Shown: positions 6,549 through 14,256, counted from the first letter of the stretch. The stretch is DNA of 19,372 nt from Candidatus Bathyarchaeota archaeon (GCA_018396565.1 JAGTQO010000002.1:30270-49641); one strand, 5' to 3'. A program made the numbers and translations. The notes: generated by a model from the letters alone, not told the origin.

Positions 6549-7814
6549 GTGGAGAACTTGAATATTAGATTCCTCGGAGGATGCAGGGAGGTTGGGAGAT
6601 CAGCCGTAGCCGTCGAGCTGAACCATACAAGATTGCTGCTCGACTACGGTGTGATCCTAAATGACGCAGTCGGATTTCCAGCCCATATCTCTCCAAAAGA
6701 TTTAGATGGGATAATTCTGTCCCACGCCCATCTTGACCACAGTGGTCTGCTGCCCCTCTTCTATCTCAGGAGACGTCTCCCCCTATATGGGGTTGAACCA
6801 ACCTTCGAGTTTACTCGACTACTTATAAAGGACTTCATACATCTCAGCGGCTACTTCCTCCCCTACGAGTATGTTGATTTGGAGGCTATGCTTGAGAACT
6901 GTGTCGCAATACCTTACCGGAAAGAGTTTGAAATCTCAGGGGTTAAGGTCACACTCCTAAACGCTGGGCATATTCCTGGGAGCAGCGAGATACTGATCGA
7001 AGCAGAAGGGAAACGTCTTCTCCACACTGGAGACTTCAATTCGAAAGAGACCAAGACCCTCGGACCTGCAGATCAAGATTTCGATGACCTCGACGTGATC
7101 ATAACTGAGTCCACATATGCGAATGAGGATCACCCTGAGAGATATGTTGTCGAGAGGGAGTTTGTTGCAAGGTGCCGAGAAGTTGTGGAGAGGGGCGGTG
7201 TCGTTCTTGTTCCTGCTTTCGGTGTGGGCAGGTCTCAGGAGATCGCTACTGTCCTGGCGGCCTACGACTTCAAGTATCCAGTCTTCATGGACGGTATGGC
7301 TTTAGACGCAACTGAGATTCTGCTCAACCATTCAAACTCTCTAAGGGATGAGGACCTGTTTAAGAAAGCGGTTAAACATACCAAGTGGATTGGAACATGG
7401 AGTGAGAGGAGGAGGGCTGTTAGAACGCCGTCTGTAATAATATCTCCAGCTGGAATGTTGAAGGGAGGAGCGGCTGTATTCTATATGGAGGAGATAGCTA
7501 AGAAGAAGGATAACGCCATCTTCTTAGTAAGTTTCCAGATACCAGGAACCCCAGGCAGCATTCTGCTTGAGAAGAGAAGGTTTGTTCTGCATGGGAAGTC
7601 GAGGAAGGTAGATTCTGAGGTTGAAAAGTTCGACTTCACATCTCACGGTGGTAGGAGTGACCTCCAAGATCTCCTTTCGAGACTTGACAGTAAGACGAAA
7701 GTATTTACAATTCACGGGGCAGAGACAAACTGTGTCAAACTTGCAAGTTGGGCTTCGAAGGAGCTTGGTCTGGAGGCTTGTGCACCGAGGCCAGGTGAAG
7801 AATTCGAGGTATGA
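6549..7814 (+). CDS. Beta-CASP metallo-beta-lactamase ribonuclease (aCPSF2-like)
   Basis: Zinc-dependent RNA nuclease of the CPSF73/beta-CASP group, 421 residues. Motifs in order: HAHLDHSG (59-66), NAGHIPGSSE with the third zinc His, HTGDFN, the beta-CASP boundary TESTYANEDHP, PAFGVGRSQE, SPAGMLKGG, then DFTSHGGRSDL and FTIHGAE with the C-terminal histidines. There is no N-terminal KH domain, so it belongs with the short aCPSF2 form rather than the KH-bearing aCPSF1 termination factor. It starts with GTG at 6549; TTG at 6558 is less likely. Its stop codon overlaps the ATG of the archaemetzincin gene (ATGA), indicating translational coupling. Confidence 0.92.
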   Translation: MENLNIRFLGGCREVGRSAVAVELNHTRLLLDYGVILNDAVGFPAHISPKDLDGIILSHAHLDHSGLLPLFYLRRRLPLYGVEPTFEFTRLLIKDFIHLSGYFLPYEYVDLEAMLENCVAIPYRKEFEISGVKVTLLNAGHIPGSSEILIEAEGKRLLHTGDFNSKETKTLGPADQDFDDLDVIITESTYANEDHPERYVVEREFVARCREVVERGGVVLVPAFGVGRSQEIATVLAAYDFKYPVFMDGMALDATEILLNHSNSLRDEDLFKKAVKHTKWIGTWSERRRAVRTPSVIISPAGMLKGGAAVFYMEEIAKKKDNAIFLVSFQIPGTPGSILLEKRRFVLHGKSRKVDSEVEKFDFTSHGGRSDLQDLLSRLDSKTKVFTIHGAETNCVKLASWASKELGLEACAPRPGEEFEV

Positions 7815-8332
7815 GGTGTAAAGTAAGAATAGTACCCGTCGGAAACCCATCCGGATGGGTGAGAGACTTCCTTTTGAGATATCTCAAGGATTCCGACTTG
7901 GAGGCTGAGACCTATCTCTCAGAGCCCCTACATTCTGTAAAGTTCGCCTATAACCCGGCTAGGAGGCAATACCTTTCGACAGCGATCTTGAAGGCTCTGC
8001 TTGGACTCAACCGTGTTACTGGAGAGATGGTTCTTGGAGTGACGGAGCTGGACCTTTACGTCCCAGGTTTGAACTTCGTATTTGGAGAGGCCTTGTATAC
8101 AGGAGCAGCTGCAGTTATCTCAACCTACAGGTTAGAATCTACGCCCACAATTTTTGGGGCTACCATAGAGAGTAGGGTCGCCAAGGAGGCTATACATGAA
8201 CTAGGCCACACCTTTGGGTTAACCCACTGTTCCAGAAGGTTTTGTGTGATGAGCTTCTCCAACAGTGTTTTTGAAACCGATATTAAGGGGGAGAGGTTCT
8301 GTAATGAGTGTAAGGGGAAACTTCAGGTTTGA
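7811..8332 (+). CDS. amzA: Archaemetzincin zinc metalloprotease
   Basis: Predicted zinc peptidase of 173 residues. The signature HELGHTFGLTHC at 129-140 supplies three zinc-binding His and catalytic Glu130. It is followed by Cys145, the Met-turn Met147 (CVMSF), and a second cysteine pair FCNEC at 164-167. Together they reproduce the archaemetzincin pattern in which cysteines bind a structural zinc. Substrates of archaeal members are unknown. There is no signal peptide, so it is cytosolic. It overlaps the upstream nuclease by 4 bases (ATGA) and the downstream membrane protease by 4 bases (TTGA), so all three are translated from one message. Confidence 0.95.
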   Translation: MRCKVRIVPVGNPSGWVRDFLLRYLKDSDLEAETYLSEPLHSVKFAYNPARRQYLSTAILKALLGLNRVTGEMVLGVTELDLYVPGLNFVFGEALYTGAAAVISTYRLESTPTIFGATIESRVAKEAIHELGHTFGLTHCSRRFCVMSFSNSVFETDIKGERFCNECKGKLQV

Positions 8333-9174
8333 AAGGTGAAGATCCAGGTTTCAGAGCAGGTTTCGGCCATATCATACCGCAGATCTGGACATTGATCCTT
8401 GCCGGGTTCCTATCGACCTACCTGAATTTTTTTGGCAAGAGCGATGAAGTCTTAACAGTATTTCCTGAAACTATCGCTGGAGCATCATTGAATTCTATAA
8501 TTTTCTTGGCCCCCTTATTTGCGATAGCGACCGTCATCTATCTCTTGGTTAAGATGGGTCTGATCAATATCGTCAGATATTTAATAAGGGTCTCTCTGGT
8601 CTTTTCAACATTTCTCATAACTTCATGGTTTGCATCGAAGTATGTTGAGTCGAGTCGAATGTTCGGTTATGCATGGTTGATAATGGCCTTAACCTCAACA
8701 TTCTTGACTGTAATTCTCATATCGGCTGTTTATCGATGTAGAGGTTTAACACGCGCCATCTCATTGGCTTCAATAGGCTCAATGACAGGGGCATTCCTGG
8801 CAACTGTTATCCCATTCTTGTCGGCTGTTGTTTTTCTTGGGGCTCTGGCTTTTTACGACCTCATATCTGTCTATAAGGGTCCAGTAGGTAAATTGGCTCG
8901 GAACCAAGCCTTGGAAGACCTGACAGGCGCAGTCTTCAATGTTGGGGATTTGACTGTCGGTGTAGGTGACATGGTCTTCTACTCAATGTTGGCCTCCATG
9001 GCATTCTCAAGTTTTGGCCCCATCACCTACGTAATGGTCTCATCCGGAATATTGTTCGGAACATATCTTGATATTCGAATATTAGAATCTACGTATTGCA
9101 TCCCAGGCCTTCCAATTCCAGTAACATTCGGGCTTGCTATCCTTCTCATTTGCCGCTTCATAGCAGGATTGTAG
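8329..9174 (+). CDS. Presenilin/signal-peptide-peptidase-like intramembrane aspartyl protease (A22 family)
   Basis: Polytopic membrane protein of 281 residues with about nine hydrophobic segments (~15-35, 53-74, 82-102, 112-135, 142-182 counted as two, 206-229, 231-250, 261-281). The catalytic aspartates are in FYD (Asp177, TM6) and GVGD (Asp214, TM7). A PGLP motif (259-262) replaces the usual PALP before the last helix. This is the layout of archaeal presenilin homologues, which cleave within membrane helices. The start is TTG at 8329, overlapping the archaemetzincin stop (TTGA). A hydrophilic loop between TM6 and TM7 (~183-205) is short, as in signal-peptide-peptidase relatives. Substrate unknown. 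Confidence 0.92.
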   Translation: MKGEDPGFRAGFGHIIPQIWTLILAGFLSTYLNFFGKSDEVLTVFPETIAGASLNSIIFLAPLFAIATVIYLLVKMGLINIVRYLIRVSLVFSTFLITSWFASKYVESSRMFGYAWLIMALTSTFLTVILISAVYRCRGLTRAISLASIGSMTGAFLATVIPFLSAVVFLGALAFYDLISVYKGPVGKLARNQALEDLTGAVFNVGDLTVGVGDMVFYSMLASMAFSSFGPITYVMVSSGILFGTYLDIRILESTYCIPGLPIPVTFGLAILLICRFIAGL

Positions 9175-9230
9175 CCTGTAAATAGGATTCAGGTCAGCCC
9201 GTCTCAATTCCAAGGGTTAGACTCGACATC

Positions 9231-9236
9231 TATATA
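9231..9236 (+). promoter_or_regulatory. TATA box of the THUMP gene
   Basis: TATATA directly before a GTG at 9238. A TATA box cannot sit at the start codon of its own gene, so transcription would begin near 9258-9262. This points to the ATG at 9274 as the real start. Confidence 0.55.
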
Positions 9237-9273
9237 TGTGAAGTTACTCAATTCACGGTCAAGGTTTCAGAAT

Positions 9274-9807
9274 ATGCTTGAAAGGTTCAATCTGGTAGTT
9301 TCAACATCTAGGAGGAACGAGAGGAACGCGTCTAGGGAGGTTTGGTATCTTCTCAATGAGGCTGGGGATAAGAATCCTGAGGTTAGTCTAACCCCGGTTG
9401 TGGGACTCGTCGTTGCGTTGACATCTCTGAATCCTTTACATGCCCTGTCTAAGCTCAGGGAGATAATGAGGGAGCGTCCATGGGAGTTTCGCTATATCTT
9501 GAAGATAACTCCTGTAGAGAGGCTTGTCAGGGCAGACCTCTCTGAGATAGGAATATTATCTCAGGAGTTGGCTGGGAGGATAGGTCCAGAAGAATCTTAC
9601 AGGGTTACGGTGAGGAAGAGACATAGCGATATCAGTTCAAGGGATATAATAGATGTGGTTGCCTCGAAGATAGATAGGAGGGTTGACTTGGAGAATCCTG
9701 ATAAGATAGTTCTCGTTGAGGTTATCTCAAATTTTGCAGGTCTATCCGTGATAACCCCTGGAGATATATTGTCAGTTGCTAAGGAGAAGAATAATCTTAC
9801 ACGTTAA
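9274..9807 (+). CDS. THUMP domain RNA-binding protein (Tan1-like)
   Basis: 177 residues from ATG at 9274 (MLERFNLVVSTSRRNE). The N-terminus matches the Tan1/THUMP family pattern of FNLlVSTSR followed by a helix (NASREVWYLLNEAGD). The remainder has the THUMP blocks EFRYILKITPVERLVRAD, then YRVTVRKRHSDISSRDIIDVVA and NPDKIVLVEVISNFAGLSVI. Tan1 proteins are RNA-binding partners of the tRNA N4-acetylcytidine acetyltransferase; other THUMP proteins carry different tRNA-modifying enzymes. No catalytic domain is present, so it is probably an adaptor. GTG at 9238 would add 12 residues but overlaps the TATA box. Its last 11 bases overlap the 3' end of the convergent Cgi121 gene. Confidence 0.87.
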   Translation: MLERFNLVVSTSRRNERNASREVWYLLNEAGDKNPEVSLTPVVGLVVALTSLNPLHALSKLREIMRERPWEFRYILKITPVERLVRADLSEIGILSQELAGRIGPEESYRVTVRKRHSDISSRDIIDVVASKIDRRVDLENPDKIVLVEVISNFAGLSVITPGDILSVAKEKNNLTR

Positions 9808-10366
9808 CTGAGAGGATGGCCATCCTCTCAATCACCAGTTTCTCAGCAATATACATTTTTGAAGTGTCGGCGATTCGAATGGCTTCGAGCTCAGAATCAG
9901 ATATCTCAAATGTTCTCTTCACAACATCCAGCTTATCTTCACTCCAGGATTCTAGGAATGAGCTGTCAATCCTTAGCCCCTCAATCTGGCCGACCTCCCT
10001 TATGATATTCTCAAGTTCCTCCACACTGTCTGAGACCGCTACAAGTATTAGATTTCTTGATTCTGGCTTCAATCCAATCTCTGAGAGTGCCCTCCTTATT
10101 TGGCGTTGGGCCGAGGTGTAGACAAGAATCTCCAAAGCTAGGTCCCCACTAACGGTTTTCCCCCTCTGCCTAGCGTTCAGAGCATTCAGTACAGCGAATA
10201 GTACATGGTCGTAGCCGAGTATCTTTTCACCATCCATAAGTTGGACTGTGCTTCTTGGAGCAACTTTCCTCAACCTCCCAGCCAAAGATTCGTATTCAAC
10301 CATTCCGTTTGAGGTCAACCCCTCAACCAGTAAAATCTTCCTATGCTCCTCTATGCTGGTGATCAT
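9797..10366 (-). CDS. KEOPS complex subunit Cgi121
   Basis: Cgi121 is the KEOPS subunit that binds the tRNA 3' CCA end during N6-threonylcarbamoyladenosine (t6A37) synthesis. The protein has 189 residues from ATG at 10366. The core GYDHVLFAVLNAL … SGDLALEILVYTSAQRQIRRAL matches the family's central helices (compare the HVL…EILV…GQRQI pattern of the M. jannaschii protein). The C-terminal IAEKLVIERMAIL strand/helix is also typical. The start is chosen by GAGGTGA six bases upstream; a GTG at 10375 is in frame. It overlaps the 3' end of the CinA-like gene by 26 bases, so they share a transcript. It is slightly longer than usual (~150). Confidence 0.88.
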   Translation of the reverse strand: MITSIEEHRKILLVEGLTSNGMVEYESLAGRLRKVAPRSTVQLMDGEKILGYDHVLFAVLNALNARQRGKTVSGDLALEILVYTSAQRQIRRALSEIGLKPESRNLILVAVSDSVEELENIIREVGQIEGLRIDSSFLESWSEDKLDVVKRTFEISDSELEAIRIADTSKMYIAEKLVIERMAILSVNV

Positions 10367-11183
10367 CAATTTCACCTCGAATTTTTGGAGGCGTCTCCTG
10401 TTCCTCTACTCTCCCACCTTTTGTAGATGCCAGCCCCTTCAAGAGTCTAATGGCCTCTTCAACAGTTATTCTGCATGAGTCTTCATCCTCGCCGAAGGCA
10501 ACTATCTCGACTGGCAACAGCCCATTCTCTGTGTACTGGCTTATCAAAGGCTTCATGTATATGTCTGCGATTTCACTCATAACCTGATTTATTAGGGGCT
10601 CAGCTTCAGACTCAACCATATCCACTACGATCCTCCTTGAATAACTTCTATGTTTAGACTCTGCAGCTATCATACCTGATATGTAGGCCTCGAATATTGC
10701 TTGGACTTCCCTTGGCGGACCTGGCATGGCGACTATCGTTGTTCTCTCCATCTCCAACACTGTTGTCGGTGAGACGCCGACTGGGTTCAGATATGCTTCG
10801 GCTCCTGAGATTGTTCTAGCCATCCTCTTGTAATGCGGTGGCAACTTCCCCTTCGGAATTCCCTTGCGCTCAGAGGTTTTTGTTATGGTGGCCTCATCTA
10901 TAACGTTCTGCTTTTTTGTCAGCCTCGATATGGCCTCTATTGTCTTGTCGTCTCGGGTTGGACCCAAACCTCCTGTCATTAATATGAATCTTGGCCTCCT
11001 CGCCAGAGACTCCTCAAGAACCTTACATATCTCTTCCTCATCGTCTCTTACACATGTTATCCTGGTGACGGTGCCTCCGATCCTGGTGACCTTATCAGCT
11101 AGCCAGAAAGAGTTTGTATCTTGGACCCTGCCTAGGCACAGCTCATTGCCAACAGATATTATTTCAACATTGAGATTGGACAT
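10341..11183 (-). CDS. CinA-like protein, MoCF (molybdopterin-binding-like) domain only (copy 1)
   Basis: 280 residues from ATG at 11183 (MSNLNVEIISVGNELCLG); GTG at 11201 is in frame and could be a leaderless start. COG1058-type motifs: IISVGNELCLGRVQDTN, ILMTGGLGPTRDDKTIEAIS, a LNPVGVSPTT stretch and VAMPGPPREVQAIFE. These define the N-terminal half of CinA, known in bacteria for ADP-ribose/NAD-related pyrophosphatase activity. The C-terminal NMN deamidase (PncC) half is absent, as is usual in archaea. It is followed by overlapping Cgi121 and divergent from a HAD hydrolase. It shares motifs with copy 2 at 14538. Confidence 0.88.
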   Translation of the reverse strand: MSNLNVEIISVGNELCLGRVQDTNSFWLADKVTRIGGTVTRITCVRDDEEEICKVLEESLARRPRFILMTGGLGPTRDDKTIEAISRLTKKQNVIDEATITKTSERKGIPKGKLPPHYKRMARTISGAEAYLNPVGVSPTTVLEMERTTIVAMPGPPREVQAIFEAYISGMIAAESKHRSYSRRIVVDMVESEAEPLINQVMSEIADIYMKPLISQYTENGLLPVEIVAFGEDEDSCRITVEEAIRLLKGLASTKGGRVEEQETPPKIRGEIDDHQHRGA

Positions 11184-11227
11184 TCCACGTGCAGCCGCCA
11201 CTAGTTAAATTCTTGATAATTCACTTG

Positions 11228-11236
11228 CATATATTC
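11228..11236 (-). promoter_or_regulatory. TATA promoter of CinA-like copy 1/Cgi121 unit
   Basis: The minus strand reads GAATATATGC, 27-50 bases before the GTG (11201) and ATG (11183) start candidates. Confidence 0.45.
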
Positions 11237-11305
11237 CCAATCGTAGGATAAGACTTATTCCCATGAAGGCTTGCAATTGGCTTTGATCGATGTAAAGTAT
11301 CTGGT

Positions 11306-12028
11306 ATGGTTGGTGGTCTTCTGTACAAGGCGGTACTGTTCGATCTTGGTGGAACCCTGATAGCGATGGAGGTGGATGATAAGGCCGTCGACGAGAGGGC
11401 CTTGAGATCTCTGACTGGGCAGATCCGCTCCTTGGGCTATTGTGTCTCTGAGGAGGCGCTTATAAGAGACTACTGGAACCATTACGAGTTTCTCAACACA
11501 TTAAGGGAGAGTTTGATGGTTGAATTCCCTATGAGATTCTGGTTGGCCAGTTTCATCTACAAACTATTTGGAGAGGTGAATGATGAGCTTCTGAACATCT
11601 TCGAAGCCTCCATCATAGATGCGAGGGTGAGGTCTGCCACCCTTTACCATGACACTCTTCCAACTCTTGAAGGGTTAGAAGGCAGATACCGTTTGGGAGC
11701 GGTTACAAATACATCCTCGACAGAGGTTACTAGAAGGATCCTCAGACGTCTACGTATGGACAGATTCTTCGAGGTTACCGTTACCTCAGCCGATTTTGGC
11801 GTCAGAAAGCCCTATCCAGGGATTTTCCACTATGCTTTGAGGGAGATGTCTCTTAAGCCGGAGGATGCGTTATTTGTAGGTGACTCAATAAAACATGATG
11901 TCGCCGGTTCAAAACAGGTTGGTATGAAATGTTATGTTATATCTCGCGGGGGGGTTGAGGGTCAACCATCTGAGCCTAAACCTAATAAAATTTTGAAGAA
12001 TCTTGAAGATATTTTAAATCTTCTATAA
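11306..12028 (+). CDS. HAD superfamily hydrolase
   Basis: 240-residue haloacid-dehalogenase-like phosphatase. Motif I is VLFDLGGTLI with nucleophile Asp13; the usual second Asp (DxD) is Gly15. Motif II is VTNTSS, motif III the RKPYPGIF lysine (~168), and motif IV FVGDSIKHDVAGS (~192-204). A helical cap lies between motifs I and II (~25-105). This is the subfamily-I architecture found in phosphoglycolate-phosphatase-like and YjjG-like proteins. Substitution of the second Asp is seen in other members annotated as hydrolases. Substrate unknown. It has its own upstream region and is not clearly in an operon. Confidence 0.88.
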   Translation: MVGGLLYKAVLFDLGGTLIAMEVDDKAVDERALRSLTGQIRSLGYCVSEEALIRDYWNHYEFLNTLRESLMVEFPMRFWLASFIYKLFGEVNDELLNIFEASIIDARVRSATLYHDTLPTLEGLEGRYRLGAVTNTSSTEVTRRILRRLRMDRFFEVTVTSADFGVRKPYPGIFHYALREMSLKPEDALFVGDSIKHDVAGSKQVGMKCYVISRGGVEGQPSEPKPNKILKNLEDILNLL

Positions 12029-12153
12029 TCTGAATTTGACTCTCAGGGTCATTATCCTAGAATGTCAGCATCGACAGAAAATTAGGTTGCGACCATATTA
12101 ATGTGAAATCCCTTATGGAGCGTATTCCCATTCAAACATATTATTCCCCAATT

Positions 12154-12166
12154 CCAGACAGTCTGG
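12154..12166. repeat. Perfect inverted repeat CCAGACAGTCTGG
   Basis: Two 6-bp arms around a central A, in a promoter-proximal intergenic region about 50 bases before a TATA box. It could be a regulator site, but nothing else in the window repeats it. Confidence 0.35.
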
Positions 12167-12207
12167 CTTGATACTCTAGATGCTGTCTTTCCAACGTTAT
12201 GGGACCA

Positions 12208-12220
12208 CAAACCTTAAAAA
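12208..12220 (+). promoter_or_regulatory. BRE/TATA promoter of the acidic microprotein gene
   Basis: CAAACCTTAAAAA gives an initiation point near 12241-12245. A Shine-Dalgarno-like GGAG follows at 12254-12257 and a TTG start at 12268. Confidence 0.55.
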
Positions 12221-12267
12221 GGATCCCTATCTACGCAAATAAAATCTCAGTTTGGAGAGTCACATCT

Positions 12268-12360
12268 TTGAACAGTAAAAGATTGGAATGGAACGAGGAA
12301 GAGGGCGGCGAGGAGGAAGAGTGGGGCGAGGAAGAAGGTTGGGAAGAAGAGGAGTGGTGA
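12268..12360 (+). CDS. 30-residue Glu/Trp-rich acidic microprotein
   Basis: The frame opens with TTG (MNSKRLEWNEEE…) and ends at TGA 12358-12360. After a short basic N-terminus, 22 of 30 residues form a Glu/Gly/Trp tract with EEEEWG, EEEGW and EEEEW units, and the final residue is Trp. Glu is coded by both GAG and GAA, and Trp always by TGG at a regular spacing of 5-6 residues. It has its own TATA box, GGAG spaced 10 bases before the start, and a T6 tract 45 bases after the stop, so it looks like an independent transcription unit. I know no family for it. Its charge suggests binding to a basic partner (ribosomal protein, RNA polymerase or DNA-binding protein), which is inference. The alternative is chance open frame in a purine-rich stretch. 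Confidence 0.6.
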   Translation: MNSKRLEWNEEEGGEEEEWGEEEGWEEEEW

Positions 12361-12404
12361 CGCCAACCTCAAAAGCCTCTTTCCACTAACACATCCACAT
12401 CACA

Positions 12405-12410
12405 TTTTTT
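12405..12410 (+). terminator. T-tract terminator after the microprotein gene
   Basis: TTTTTT in a pyrimidine-rich stretch (CACATTTTTTCTAATTCC) between the microprotein stop and the ABCE1 start. Archaeal RNA polymerase terminates at such tracts without a hairpin. Confidence 0.45.
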
Positions 12411-12435
12411 CTAATTCCTTATTCAGAGGGTCGTT

Positions 12436-14223
12436 ATGGGTAGAATAGCCGTACTAGATAGAGATATATGTAAACCCCAAGACTGCGGGGTTCCGTGTGT
12501 AAAGTTCTGTCCTAAGGTGAGGAGTAGGGTTGAAACCATAAGGATCGATGAGTCTGATGGGAAACCCATAATCACCGAACCTCTATGCACAGGCTGCGGT
12601 ATATGTGTGAGAAAATGTCCATTCAAAGCTATAACCATAGTAAACGTTCCCGAGGAGCTCGAGGGAGAATGCAGCCACAGATACGGATATAACCATTTCA
12701 AACTCTACCGGTTGCCGACACCCCAGGCCGGAAAGGTTACAGGCCTTCTTGGAAGAAACGGAACAGGTAAGACAACCGCCTTACGAATCCTCTCCGGTGA
12801 ACTAAGACCTAACCTAGGAAACTTCACCCAACCGCCGGACTGGCCAACTATATTCAGAAGTTTCAGAGGCTCAACGTTGCAAGCCTACTTTGAAAGACTC
12901 TCTGCTGGAAGGCTGAAGATCTCAGTAAAACCTCAATATGTGGATATGATACCTGGCTTGGCCAAGGGGAGGAGGGTCGAGGAGCTCCTTGAGGAGGCTG
13001 ATGAGAAGGGAGAGATGGAGAGATATGTTGAGGATTTGCAGCTGAAGGAGATTTTGAATAGGCGAGTCGATGTCCTCAGTGGGGGTGAACTCCAAAGGGT
13101 TGCCATAGCCTCGACTGCATGCCGAGATGCAGACGTCTACATATTCGATGAGCCATCAAGCCACCTAGATGTCTACCAAAGAATAAGGGCTTCAAGAACT
13201 GTCAGAGGGCTGGTCAAAGAAGACGTGGCTGTGGTCGTTGCTGAACATGACTTGGCCATGCTCGACTATCTATCAGACAGGGTATGCTTGATTTACGGGG
13301 AGCCAGGGGTATATGGGATAGTCTCACATGTACACGGCTTAGGCCCAGGCTTGAATACGTATCTGAACGGCTTCATCGCCGACGAGAATATGAGGTTCAG
13401 GCCTGAACCCATAAGGTTCCACTTCAAACCGCCCAGGGAGGTGAAGGCGGATGGTGGCCTCAAGATCATGTGGAGCCAAACCACGATACGTAAAGGTTCA
13501 TTCACACTGAAGGTTGAGCCTGGAGAGATAGGTCAGGGTGAGGTCGTTGGCATACTAGGTCCGAACGGCATTGGAAAGACAACATTCATCAAATTTCTAG
13601 CAGGTTTGAACGGTGAGGCTCCCATCTCAGGATGTACCATCAGCTATAAGCCACAATACATCTCTACAGAGTATCGAGGCGATGTGCGCACATTGCTATC
13701 AAAAGTCTCATCTCAAACCTTCAAACCTGAGACGGTTGAGGCGGAGATAATCAAACCCTTAAGCTTAACAAAGATTCTTGACAGAAACATAAAAGACCTC
13801 AGTGGAGGAGAACTCCAGAGAGTAGCGGTTGCTGCATGCTTATCGAGGAAGGCTCAAGCCTATCTACTCGATGAGCCAAGCGCTTACCTTGATGTTGAGG
13901 AGAGGCTTGCAGTGGCGAAGGTAATCAGAAGAATTGCTGAGGAGCATGAAGCCTTCATATTCGTTGTGGAACACGACATAGTGGCCCAGGACTTCATCGC
14001 CGATCGCCTTATGGTCTTCCGAGGCGAACCGGGAGTTTACGGCGTTGCTGGAAAACCCTTACCGTTGAGGGACGGCATGAACCTGTTCCTTTCAATGATG
14101 GGTTTGACTTTTAGAAGGGATCCGGAGACAGGGAGGCCTAGGGTGAACAAGGCAGGAAGCAAACTAGATAGAACACAGAAAGATCTTGGTGAATACTATT
14201 ATATACCAGCCACCATGGAATAA
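12436..14223 (+). CDS. Ribosome recycling ATPase ABCE1 (RNase L inhibitor homologue)
   Basis: Twin-ATPase iron-sulfur protein that splits ribosomes after termination. 595 residues. The N-terminal ferredoxin-like domain has two [4Fe-4S] sets: Cys12, Cys17, Cys21, Cys25 and CTGCGICVRKCP (51-62). NBD1 has Walker A GRNGTGKTT (106-114), signature LSGGELQR and Walker B VYIFDEPSSHLD. The hinge contains the GEPGVYG turn. NBD2 has Walker A GPNGIGKTT, a second LSGGELQR, and YLLDEPSAYLD. The domain order and length match archaeal ABCE1. It is preceded by the acidic microprotein and a T-tract, and followed by a separate promoter for the next gene. Confidence 0.98.
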   Translation: MGRIAVLDRDICKPQDCGVPCVKFCPKVRSRVETIRIDESDGKPIITEPLCTGCGICVRKCPFKAITIVNVPEELEGECSHRYGYNHFKLYRLPTPQAGKVTGLLGRNGTGKTTALRILSGELRPNLGNFTQPPDWPTIFRSFRGSTLQAYFERLSAGRLKISVKPQYVDMIPGLAKGRRVEELLEEADEKGEMERYVEDLQLKEILNRRVDVLSGGELQRVAIASTACRDADVYIFDEPSSHLDVYQRIRASRTVRGLVKEDVAVVVAEHDLAMLDYLSDRVCLIYGEPGVYGIVSHVHGLGPGLNTYLNGFIADENMRFRPEPIRFHFKPPREVKADGGLKIMWSQTTIRKGSFTLKVEPGEIGQGEVVGILGPNGIGKTTFIKFLAGLNGEAPISGCTISYKPQYISTEYRGDVRTLLSKVSSQTFKPETVEAEIIKPLSLTKILDRNIKDLSGGELQRVAVAACLSRKAQAYLLDEPSAYLDVEERLAVAKVIRRIAEEHEAFIFVVEHDIVAQDFIADRLMVFRGEPGVYGVAGKPLPLRDGMNLFLSMMGLTFRRDPETGRPRVNKAGSKLDRTQKDLGEYYYIPATME

Positions 14224-14241
14224 ACAATCTCAAAACACTCT

Positions 14242-14256
14242 AAAAATTTTATATTG
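14242..14256 (+). promoter_or_regulatory. TATA promoter of the zinc-ribbon/CinA/GPN gene group
   Basis: AAAAATTTTATATTG, about 50-60 bases before the ATG at 14304. The T-run may also serve to terminate ABCE1 transcripts. Confidence 0.45.

Larger units (their letters stand above)
12029..12267. other. Intergenic region with palindrome and promoter
   Basis: No open frame with gene-like properties was seen on either strand in these 239 bases. The segment holds a perfect 13-bp inverted repeat CCAGACAGTCTGG at 12154-12166 and, 47 bases further on, a BRE/TATA-like CAAACCTTAAAAA (12208-12220) that serves the acidic microprotein gene. Confidence 0.5.

Noticed and set aside
10341..10366. 26-base overlap between the CinA-like and Cgi121 frames taken as a possible frameshift fusion
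   Set aside because: Both proteins are complete by family comparison and Cgi121 has its own Shine-Dalgarno, so this is an ordinary operon overlap.
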